Source of the DNA: Plectosphaerella cucumerina
Taxonomy: Eukaryota > Ascomycota > Sordariomycetes > Glomerellales > Plectosphaerellaceae
Length of the DNA stretch: 64,000 nt
Assembly (NCBI GenBank): GCA_020746995.1
Contig: JAGPXD010000002.1
Span: 3,224,001-3,288,000 of the forward strand
Direction: 5' to 3'
This document shows, one piece after another, positions 44,401 through 54,629 of the stretch. The notes under the pieces were generated by a model. It was not told the origin of the DNA and made no database searches. It worked only from the letters and a program-made list of their open reading frames with translations. Each line of letters opens with the position of its first letter. Position 1 is the stretch's first letter. The position numbers were made by a program, and so were the translations under genes.

Positions 44401-45165
44401 CCCTCCTGGAGACGCTTTGCCGTGGTAACCAGAGCCGAGAGTTCCGAGAGCAGGGATTTCCTTGCCCTCCGGAGGCCATCGTTGCGCTGGATGATGGGCG
44501 ACTCTCTCGTCAAGCAATGGGTCCGCTCCTGTGGGTGCGATGGACGATTAGCGTGCCACGTACGACGGGTGGTGCAGGGAAGGGCAGAGTAGTGAGGTGG
44601 TACGTACAAGGAGGTAGCGCACTCCGGCAATGATGCCCTTCATGAACTCCTGGTTCCCGAAGATCTCGCTGTCGTTGACGGCAGTGCTGCGCAGCAGATC
44701 CCAGAAATTGAGCAGGGCCTTGAGTAGGTTTCGCATCTCTTCGGGGTCATAGGCCTCGCAGTAGTTGGTGGGCAACCATCCCCGGTTGCCCGACAGCAGA
44801 AGGGTGCCGTCGGCCCATCCGTTCGTGTGGATGGAGTGTACCAGGATGACGTCCCCTTCGGCCAGTGGCACTGTGACACTCGAGTCGTTGAGGGAGTAGT
44901 TGGGGTCGAAGGGGTAGAAGGCGCGCAGGAAGTTGTGGAAGACGGGCGGCGGCAGCTGCTCCTCGGTGAAGTCGTCCTGGTGGGCGTCGCTCGGGGTTGT
45001 CGGCGGCGTCATGTCCGCGTTGGTGGCATATGGGCAGCCAGAGGCAGTATTTTCGACGTGGGATGCTGATGTCGTGTCCAGCAGGGAATCTGATCTGGGC
45101 TTGAAAAGGTTCAGAGGCGCCACCTGGAGGCTGGCGCGCATGGTCTGGTCGCTGGGCGTTACCAT
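41487..45165 (-). CDS. CDC25: SH3-containing Ras guanine-nucleotide exchange factor (Cdc25 type)
   Basis: Exons 45165-44608 and 44528-41487 (79-bp intron, GTACGT donor, CACCCACAG acceptor, phase 0) give 1199 aa. An SH3 domain lies near residues 78-140 (LRAFYPFDPNYS, GWADGTLL, GNRGWLPTNYC). A helical segment and a long Ser/Pro-rich linker follow. The RasGEF N-terminal domain spans about 720-850 (STFYLTFRLFCTPARLTEVLIHRF) and the catalytic RasGEF domain about 912-1150 (DPVEIARQLTLRQMNTFCGI, NYDSLMAIVCTLNSSTIERL, VPPCLPFLGMYLTDLTF). This is the architecture of fungal Cdc25, which loads GTP on Ras upstream of adenylate cyclase and MAPK signalling and controls growth and, in pathogens, appressorium formation. 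The symbol is assigned by architecture. Confidence 0.95.
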
Positions 45166-48100
45166 GATGGGCGACGGAGGGACGGTTCAAATCATGAGGC
45201 CCGTCCGGAGGCCGCAAGGGTCGGCAGCGGGCGGAAGAGACGTGGCCGGGCTGGGCTGTGTCGAGATGTCGGTGCCGGCGGCTGTGGTGTGATGGTGGTG
45301 GTGATTTGTCGTAGTCGAGAGGCCGAGGCTGTCTCTGCTGGGCCTTCGATGATCGAGGCGTGTGTGTGGTGTTCGTGCGGTGGGTGTCCGGACAGACGAG
45401 AAGGAGGAGGCTCGCGGGAGGGCGTCTCGGGTCGGTGATGCTCAGACGGCGTAGGCGCTGTGTTGTTGTGTCTGGGAGACGGGTGGTCTTGATGGGATGT
45501 TGGAACGCAAGGAAGATGAATAGACGGAGGGGAGGAGCAGAGGAGGAATGCCATGACCCATTTGCACAGGAGGTCCCTGCTGCGCTGGTGCGGATGGCCC
45601 GCAAGCCCGGGCATGGGCCCCTGGGGCCTCTCGAGCATGGGGGGGCGTTGCGCTTGGGGGTGCGGACACGGAGCAGGGGGTGGGAGTCCCGGTGGCCCCC
45701 GCCGCGCCGTCACAGTTGGGGGATACTCCTAGCGGGCCAGGGCCAAGGGGGCGAGGAGGAGCAGAGAAGGGGGGGGGGGTCTGCTCTGCCGGGGGGTGTG
45801 GGAGTTCTCAGTCAGTCCCCCCATCCCATCCCTGTCCGCTCCTCAGAGTGTGCTGTGATGGATAGGTGCATACGCAGGAGAGAGCACGGTACCATGACGA
45901 AAGTGCCTCGCGAGCACGAGCACACTGGCACACAACGCGCAGCGAGGCACGCAGCGCACGCACGCACACGAAGTCGAGGCTCAGCGGCGTCGTTGCTTCC
46001 CCCCTGTCTTGTTACCCCCCCTCAGAACCTCAGAAGGGAGCGAGCCGACGGCAGAAGGGGCTATCAGTCTCGGTTGGCGCCATTCCCTCGATTGTGGTGG
46101 TGTCGTGCCTGCTTCCCTGCTTGCTTGCTCCTGCTTCCTGCTCTGCTCCTGCAGATCCGGCCCCTTGGTGATGGACCGCTCTGGCCGGTGGTGACAGCCG
46201 AGAGAGTGCTGTCGATTGCAACTGTGCTGCGTGTGAACTTGTGCCGTGTCGAGTTGGGTTGGCCAGCGGGAAAAGTGTCCCATGTATCACTCAATTGAGC
46301 CAGAAAGCGGCGTGGACGGTCTGAATTGCGGGCTGTGTGAGGCCTCGGCCGTCCGTGTCCGTGTTGGCGGCGTTCGCAAGATCGGTCCGCCGATAGAACC
46401 ATGACGACGTCTATTGTTTGGTTCAACCTCAATGCTTCCACTTCCCCGGCCTGGCCAACCGTTGACCAACAGGCCAAACGGGGAAACACCGACGGGCCGG
46501 GTCCCAAGCCCCAGGATGTCGATCCCACACGAGTCGGCGGCCAAGGGCGAGCTTCTTTTGGAGGGAGAGCAACTTGTCATGATGAGGCGGGTTGGCCGGG
46601 GCCGGGGCGTCCAAAAGGACCGCTGATCTGGACCAGACGTGACGTCCATCTGTCTGAGGTGTCTTGTCTCGTGTCTGGGACCACGGGCCCGGACAGTGAT
46701 CGCTCAATTGACAGCGGACGCGGGCATCAATGACAAATTCGCGCGACTCCGCAGCTCCGGTAGGTAGGCAGGTATCTGGGAATGGGATGGCTGACTCGGG
46801 CTTTTTGATTGTCGCGCCCCCATCTCGGTCGCGCGCGGATGGCATTTTGTGTGCCGGGCCGTTGGGGTTTTTCGCTAGCCTAACCAGCGCGATCTGTCGC
46901 GTGTCATGCCCAGCCCGGTACGGCGGCGGCAGAACAAAGAGGCCAGCATTGCGTGCTGGTCACTGGGTCGAGGAGATGATCCATCGGGACAGCGAGTTGC
47001 CCGGCCAAGGCGCCGAGGAGCGGGTCGAGACGATGTAGTGAGGTCGTCGTCACTTGGAGCCGCGATCTTGCCTCGCTGGGCTGGGCGGAGAGGGGTTTGG
47101 GGGTCCGTCCGGCAGCTTCGGCACATGCCAGGTTTCGAAGGGGCCTCAGGCTCAGCGCAGCGCAGCGCAACGCAACGGTCGGGATGGGGGACGCCGAAGC
47201 GACGGCAGATGAGAAATCCGACGTGGGCCTCCAGTGGGCAAGCAGTGCAAGGCAGGGGGCGGGAAAAGCAACGGAAAAAGCGGGCGTGCAAGACTGACAG
47301 CGACGGGAAGCCATCGCTGGAGACCACGACAGACATACAGACAGAAAAAAAACACGAGTGCCCTGAGGATGGAAGCCCACCTCGCTGTGGATGGAAGCCG
47401 CAAAGCAAACGTCGGGGAAGGCGTCCCGGTCTTGGCCTTTCCAGGGTGCTCCAGAATCTGCCGCAGCCATTGGACTGCTCCCATGAGATGCGGGGGTGTC
47501 GCGCCCGATTGGGTTGTGGCCTCGCAGCTTCCTCTTTGACCACCCGGTCGGTGCGTGCAGTGCGGGCGGGCAGGTGCGGCCGGACAGGATGGCCCTTCCT
47601 TCTTCTTGCCCGGCCGCGATCCTAGCGCCTGCTGTCATGATTCAAGTCGGTCGAGGCCCTGACCACCAAGCCAAGCGCAATATATCGTCCAGATTGAAAG
47701 TCCCTATCGCGGGAGAAGCCAAAGTAAGGTACAGTAGCAGGTAGTGCAAGATGAAGAGGGGGAAAGAGCAACGGAAGCGAAACACGGCAACAGCACATGG
47801 AACAAGACACAACGGCACAGGCGGGGAAAGTGCCCCTGCCGCGGTCGCCGTTGGTAATCTCCTCCAGGGTGGCTCTTTCCTCTCTTTCCCCCTGGCACAC
47901 ACGCCCGGGTGGGCAGGATCCAACCGTTCCATCACGTCACACTGGATCTTTCTTTCCTCCCCAGGAACTGACCCCAGGCCAGGCCGCACATCCAGTCCTG
48001 CGGCTCCTGCCTCGCCCGCTTCACAGTCGCGGTACGAGTCCACCCCTACGACCTCAATCGTCTGACTGCCCGCCTTCCCCTGAGTCTTCGCCCTTGGCCG

Positions 48101-49266
48101 CCTCCGACCTCGACCACCGAGACACCTAAGGTAGTGCAGTGCCGTCCCGTCTGCCTTGCATCGCCGGCCCAGGCCTCCTCGCCTTCTGCCTCCCCTCCGT
48201 TGCTTCTCCCATCGCCACCGTTCCCCTGCTTCCGGCCCCGTCTCACCCTGTCGACCCGGGCATCGCGGACTCGATCTCGCTGCCTCCCTGCCGGCTCCGC
48301 TCCTCCAGAGACACCCTGAGACGCGCGGGGACGTGTCCGGGACAGTCGGTCAATCGGTCGGTCGATCGTCCTCACCGTCATTGTGTTGATTGCAGCGCAC
48401 CGCTCACTCCAGCGGAGTCTGGTCCAGCCACGGCACAGGCGACTTTCCCTCTCGAGGGGCCGAGCATGGTCCCCTGTCTGCACACAGGGCCCCCCCGGCT
48501 AGCGAGCCAAACCCGTGGGCCGGAGAAACTGGCCCTCACCTTCAAGGCTCCAACCAACGGCCTGCTCGTGGCCCGTCATGGTCCCAGAGATAGGGATTCA
48601 CGCCAGGGGGCCTCATCGAAAGCGAAATCAATCCAGGGGAAAACCCTTCACCAGGTCCCATTCATCTCTTCTTCCAGCACCCGGCTCGATCCGCGCTCGC
48701 GCGTGGGACTGGACATGTTACTGCGGCTACCGATACAGAAGCCTCAATTTACGAATACTCGTACAGCGCACAAGCCCGAGACAAGACCGTTGCCCTTGAA
48801 CGGCTGATCCAGCTATCCTGGCGGCCACCAATCAACACTACTTCTCCCCACGACGTGAACCCTCCAAATCCCTGCTGGAGGATTGCGACTTCAAGTCCCC
48901 CGCCAAGAGCTTGTCCTGTCTCTGCCTCCTCATCCAGATCCAGACCGCCCCATTTAGCCCCGGCAAGCAAGCAAACAACAATGGCAGGATCATGGGTTAT
49001 TGATCGTCCGAACCATCGACAGGGCAACGGGAAGAAGTCATCGGCGCCAGTAAGCTGGTGGCCACCTGCTCGTACGCCGGTCGTGGCTCGTCCGAGATCG
49101 CTCGCGGCGTCTCTCTCTTTCACTGTCCGTACTCCGCCGCTGCACAACTCGCGAGACCAGCTCGGCATTTGCCATGTGTCGCAAAGATGGCGGCTTCATC
49201 GCGACCGTGGCGAGTCGAGCATCAAGATCCAGGACCCTCCTCACTCGGGAGGTGCCGAAGCGTGCG

Positions 49267-49295
49267 CCCCTTTCAAATGCCCCCCTTTCAAATGC
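49267..49295. repeat. 14-bp direct repeat, two copies
   Basis: CCCCTTTCAAATGC occurs at 49267-49280 and again at 49282-49295, one base apart. Confidence 0.85.
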
Positions 49296-50011
49296 ATCGA
49301 GGCGCATTTTACGGCGTCTCTCAGTTGCCTCGTGTGGCCCGCAGTATCCAGCAAAGCGCCTCCAAGCCATGCCTACTTTTGTACGGGACGGCTGCCTCGA
49401 CGGGTACGACCAGGCAAGACGCAAACGCCACGGCCCAAGCACTGTCTTGGTCGCCTGCGCCGCATGGCTTCAGGGAAAAGAACCACCGGCGTCAACGACT
49501 GACTAGCCAAAAAGCTCGTGCGGCGGGAAACAGACCCTTGAAGTAAGCTGGCCGAGAAGCTCGAGTCGAGGCTGCCCCTCTTTGCGACTCGTGGAGATTT
49601 TGCGCAGCGACACTGGACAAGCAGGCACAAGGACGTGCCGCGCTAGGCCCGGCACATCACCGGCGGGGAACAGGCGGCGTCGCCTTGCCGGAGGGGTGCC
49701 CTATTGTCCCTGATGATCTCGTCAGCATTCAATAGAACTGGCTGGACGGTCAGACGGGCACCAGAGCGGCGGACACATCGCAAGGGTCGTATCACCGGTC
49801 ATCGGCTATCGACTCGACGACACACGACATCACATCCTCATGCCGGGCGAGGTTACGCCACTATCACTGCAACCCCCACACGGGTGCAATATCCGAAGAC
49901 AGGCTTGTCAGCCGGCGAACTCTCCTCGACGAGTTCTTCCAGGAGGCCCCGCCAAGTCCGGTCACAAAGATCGGGCGACACCTTCTTGTCGAGGCGTTCG
50001 GATGACCACCA

Positions 50012-50034
50012 ACACACCACACCACACCACACCT
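50012..50034. repeat. ACACC pentanucleotide microsatellite
   Basis: About four and a half uninterrupted copies of ACACC on the plus strand. Confidence 0.85.
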
Positions 50035-53000
50035 ACATGGTAATAACCTCGTCACTTCTGCAGCGCCGCGTCCGCCCTCCCGCCATCCGTGGTTCGCACA
50101 CACGCGACGCACCGCCTCGACCGGCTTGCTCATTGTCCCGTCCGTCGCTCTCGCCAGTCACAGTAGCCTTTGTCGTCGTGAGAGCGGCCAGACAGACAGG
50201 GGTCGGCCGAGCCACGCACGCTGTTGTCGGCGCGGCCGAAATGGCGTCCTCGTCAATCTACAGCTCCCATGTCAAGGGCGGAAGCTAGGGGAGATTCTCC
50301 GGCAATTCCACCACATATCGTTCGTCATACTGGCAACGTTTCGTTTCAAGTATCGACAATCTCATCTCTCGCACCACTCCGGCGATACGAGCAGTACCAG
50401 ACATGGCGCCGGCATCATCTCGCGGTCTTCCTCCGATCTCGTTGCGGGCCGCCACCTGCACGTCCGCCTGGTGGTGGCGAGGATGCTGCGGCCAAGCTGG
50501 ACGCGAGCGCGGTGCCTGCGGCGTGCCTGCAGCTGGCATCTGCATTGCGTTCGCGGCTGGCGCAATGCTTTCCCCTGCGTCGAGGGTGGGCTCGCGATGC
50601 AGCCGCTATCCCGGTTGCGTCCATACAGCAGTCCAGGCCCAGTGATCCCCAGACTTTGCCCAAGGACCATTTCCGAAGGCTTGGAGCAATCGTGTTGGGA
50701 GATCAACTTACCCGGGGCTCCATTGGGGATGGGGTGCGGCGATAGAATCTTCCCGCTTCAATCTCGCTGGGTAGTGTAGCCTGCCGCCGTCGACGTCGCA
50801 CATTTCTCCATTGGCTCAAAAGCCGGCGCGGTCTGGTGTGAGGCTCTACCAAGGCGCGCCGCAGAGCCAGATTTTGGCCACGATGTCACGTCCGGCCGGT
50901 GACGCATCAGATCATGGGCTCCACCGCCATCACTACCGCCGCTGCTGGCCCAGTCGCCCATCTCTCGAATGCAATCGAGGATGGACTTGCATTTACGCGG
51001 GCGACCTTTCAACATGGCATGCGAGTCATCCATCAGCTCTCATATTCCGGCCCCAACGTCCCTTTGCCCGCCGGTTTCACCGGCCTGTGCTTGCAGGCCC
51101 CCGAAGCACGGGCTTGTCATTTGTTCCAAGTGCTCCCGAGATTCCCTTGACGGAACCTTTTCGTCTGAAATGCGTTCGAGGTTCTCATTCACGCCACCTC
51201 GCCAGACTGGAAATCCGACTCCCTCTTGTGACAAGGATGCAACGCATGGAGATGGAGGCCCATGCTGGCGAAATGCCGAGGCTGCCCCTGGCCAGACGAA
51301 AGCCACTGCTGTTGGCACCCCGCGAAGAGGTTCCACAACTTCGATCCCACAAACGGGGCTGACCTACGCTTGGGATTTTCACCTTGGACGGCTTTCCCAG
51401 TGGACTGACGCCAAGGTCAAGATGAGTCCTCTTGCTCTCCTCGGGGCCATGTTGTGCAGATGTCGATCATGACAAACTTGATGATATCAGTCGAGGGGTG
51501 TGCTCTGCATTTACATTCCTTTTTGCGCCTCAGGCGGCTGCTGATAAAATGGCAGATGCTTTGACTGTCGCGAATTCATCTGTTGTCTTGGCCGTCCGTC
51601 TCTGCAACCACGCAGTCAGATAAATTGATCCCCTTTGCTAACCATGCGCCTAATGCAGAGTTCTCGGACGGCCCGCGGCGGAACCACGCAGGTCGACCCA
51701 GGTCATTCTGGAGACACACCCTGCTGCCCAGCTACGACTTGTCCGACGAGACATATTGTCCATCGAGTGTTGGCGTGCGAATTTCCGTGCACTACCCGCA
51801 GCTCAGACCTCAAGATCGTCGGGGTCCATCTCAAGAGTCGTCTAGTCGAGCTTCGTCATTCATCTACTTGCGACTACCTAGGCCTGAATCATGTCTTACC
51901 GGGCACGTGCCCCCACAATGGCGGAGATATCTCAACGACCTGCACACGAAGCTCTTGGGAAGCATATGTCGACACCAGGTCTACCACAGCCTCCGAGCCG
52001 ATACACGTCGGAACACGAAGGCATTCGAGCGCCGTCGTCGTGCAGAAAAAGCTTGAGTGGCACCACTATGACTGGGAGAACGAGTGTTCTTCTAGGCGAC
52101 CGTCGAAAAATACTAGGCATCGCGAGCCACGCTCAGCCGCTCGAAGAACATCGAAGCGCTAAAGCGCGGCGCCGCTTAGTGCCACGGCCGGAGGCTCGGC
52201 GCGCGAAAATCATCAAGGAACACCAATCCGCGGTCCCGGAAGACAGGACGCCGCGTCACGGGATCACCGCACGCTGGCATGCGGGAGTTCTCGTGGGCTG
52301 GAAGGGGGCGTGGGCGTGCCATACTGCTGGTATGTCCAGCTGAGCGGCTGGAGGAATATTCGTCATCATCGGGGCCCTGACGAGCTCTCCCGCTGGTGTC
52401 CGCGACCTCGCTTGTTTCTGGAGCTATTCGTAACGCGGCGCGGCACGGCGCATCCAAGGCTGGTGCTAGTTCCTGGTCTTGTCTCCGGCAACACGGGTTG
52501 CGAGGCTTTTTCTTCTCCTGGTTTCCGGGCCCGGGACGTGCTCCCGGGTGTGTGGTCCCCTTGTTGGATTTTTTTTTCTCGATTTGGTTTTGACTTGCGC
52601 CTACACTCGCTTGCTGTTTCCCCGGTCGGCGATGGGGGCGTGGGTGAAGGTTCGGGACCGCAGACGGGGACCGCCGCCCGCCCGATGCCTGTCGGCCGTG
52701 CGACCGTCGCCCGCCCTGTCGCGATGATGATCAGTCACATCTATCTTTGGCCCCGATGACCGACGACTCTTTTCTCGGGCATCTCCTGCGGCCGCGAGGT
52801 CTCGCCCCGTTCCTCAGCCGTCCCGGCCTGAGCGGCCAGGGGCCGTTATTGGTTGCGGGGGAGGCCCAAGCTCCTCCCGACGCCAGATTCTCAGGGGTCA
52901 CTCTGCTGTTCTGGACCTGGTGCACAGTGATGCTTCCTTCTTTCGATGATGATGCAGACCGTGCTCGGCCTCGGAGTCGGGCATGATTACTCGTATGGAC

Positions 53001-53294
53001 ACGAGTATGGACGTGGAGTCAACGTGGACGTTGGATTTTGATCAGCCCTGAGTGCCACAACATTCTCGCGTGCTGCCCACGGTCCCCCAACGTGGCCAAG
53101 GCTGCGAGGTGGCGGGACCTGCCGGGGATTATGTCTCAGTTTCACCGCCAATGTCACGCCTCATTCACCGGCCGACATACGTCGTGTACGTCATGGGCGG
53201 CGCCCCGTGGCTGAGTGTGCAGGTATGGCTGAGATATTATGGCATTAAGACTATTACATATGGACTAATATGGACAAATAGAGGCTCGCACAGT

Positions 53295-54629
53295 TTACTG
53301 CGGCGCGTACAGGAACCCGAGCCTGTCGACCTCGTCACCCGAGCGGCCGACGAAGCCCACGATGCCCCAGCCCTGGGGCGCCGAGTACTGCGCGCACTCG
53401 CTGGTGCGAGCGCCGGCCGCCGCGGTGCGGCCGGTGCTGGTGCGGGCCTCGACGAAGAAGATGCGCGTACGGTCGTTGTACTTTCCCTGGCAGATGGTGG
53501 CCGAGGCCCACGTCTCGCCGGCGGCGAGCTGCAGCTCCGACAGGCTGCCGCCAGAGCCGCCGTGGGAGAGGGCGGTGCCGTCGGCGAGGGTGACGGCGAT
53601 GCTGTCGAGGCGGCTGCCGCCGCGCAGGCGGATGGAGGCGACGCGCTTGGAGGAGCGGGCAGCCAGGGCGTCGGCGTCCGAGAACCAGGTGCCGTGGGGT
53701 CCGCCGAGGAAGCTCGACTGGCGCAGGGTCGAGGGCAGGGACCAGGTGAAGTTTGCGGCGACGGGGTTGTGGTCCGAGAGGATGTTGCCGTCGGCCTGGA
53801 GGAAGCGGGCGCTTTCGTACTGCCAGCCGGTGGCGCGGAGGTTGAGGACGGGGCTGCTGCGGTAGAAGATCTTGTCGACCGTCTCGCAGTAGTTGGTCAG
53901 GCTGGGGTTCTGGCAGATGGTCTCGACGGTCGGGTCGGCGCCGCCGCGGATGAGCTCGACCCAGGCATCCGTCAGGCCGTTGGCCTGGGGCAGGAGGCGG
54001 ATGTTGTCGCCGGAGCGGGTGTACCTGGTGTTGGTATCTCCCGCCACGATGACGGCGTTGCCGGCGCTGTTGGCGGTGATGTAGGCGCTCAGTTGGCGGA
54101 TGTTGCTGGTCCTAGCGGCCAAGTCCGCAGCGGTGGTGCCTGCATCGGCGTGGACGTTGTAAAAGTCAACGAAAGCCGAGCCGGCGGAGCCCGAGGTGAG
54201 CTCGGCGCGCACGAGGGTGAAGCCCTTTGGGGTGAGGCAGTCTGCACCGTCCGTGTTGGAGCACTGGTCCCACTTGACACGGGTCTCGTCGAGGAAGGGG
54301 AAGACGGAGAGAGTGTTGAGGCCGGAGCCGAAGGGGACGCCGCCCGAGGTGGCCGTGCGGTAGGGGAGGGTGGCCGTCTCGTAGAGGGCGGCGTGGTAGT
54401 TGAAGTCCTCCTGGACGTTGACGAGGTCGAGACCGTACTCGATGAGCTTGCGCCCAATGGTGCGGTGGTTCTCGGTCTTGTCGCCCGGCACGTCGTTGCC
54501 CTGGAGAATGGCGGGAAGGCCGGCCACGTTCATGGCCATCACGTTGACGGTGCCAGACGTCTGAGCTACCGCGAGGGCGGCACCGGCGGCGACGGCCAGG
54601 GCCGGGGAGAGAGCGACGTTTCGTCTCAT
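53295..54629 (-). CDS. Secreted EEP nuclease/phosphatase fused to a jacalin-like lectin
   Basis: Single exon, 444 aa. A signal peptide covers about residues 1-22. The endonuclease/exonuclease/phosphatase domain spans about 28-295, with the expected active-site set in order: N34 (MNVAGLP), E74 (VQEDFNYH), H160 (NVHAD), D198 and N200 (GDTN), and D286-H287 (SDHNP). Residues 305-443 have the beta-prism pattern of a jacalin-like lectin (LGGPHGTWFSD, RVASIRLRGGSRLDSIAVTL, GTALSHGGSGG). The EEP superfamily includes DNase I, sphingomyelinases and inositol phosphatases; the substrate is unknown. The lectin part suggests binding to cell-wall or surface glycans. It is the only protein gene in about 14.7 kb. 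Codon use is GC3-rich like the other genes, so it is not obviously foreign. Confidence 0.88.
   Translation of the reverse strand: MRRNVALSPALAVAAGAALAVAQTSGTVNVMAMNVAGLPAILQGNDVPGDKTENHRTIGRKLIEYGLDLVNVQEDFNYHAALYETATLPYRTATSGGVPFGSGLNTLSVFPFLDETRVKWDQCSNTDGADCLTPKGFTLVRAELTSGSAGSAFVDFYNVHADAGTTAADLAARTSNIRQLSAYITANSAGNAVIVAGDTNTRYTRSGDNIRLLPQANGLTDAWVELIRGGADPTVETICQNPSLTNYCETVDKIFYRSSPVLNLRATGWQYESARFLQADGNILSDHNPVAANFTWSLPSTLRQSSFLGGPHGTWFSDADALAARSSKRVASIRLRGGSRLDSIAVTLADGTALSHGGSGGSLSELQLAAGETWASATICQGKYNDRTRIFFVEARTSTGRTAAAGARTSECAQYSAPQGWGIVGFVGRSGDEVDRLGFLYAPQ

Larger units (their letters stand above)
45166..53294. other. 8.1-kb gene-poor region upstream of the RasGEF gene
   Basis: No protein or RNA gene can be supported. 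Frames of 100-300 codons occur on both strands and overlap in several phases, as expected in GC-rich non-coding DNA; their translations lack domains and are rich in Arg, Pro, Ser and Cys. Visible local features are a G-run near 45769, CGCAGCGCAG-type runs at 47157-47175, short direct repeats at 49267-49295, an ACACC microsatellite at 50012-50034 and a T-run near 52567. The part next to 45165 must contain the RasGEF promoter and perhaps a long 5' UTR. Confidence 0.5.

Noticed and set aside
46904..47638. Frames of about 240 codons on both strands in the gene-poor region
   Set aside because: Open on both strands over the same bases, a property of GC-rich non-coding DNA; translations lack any domain-like pattern.
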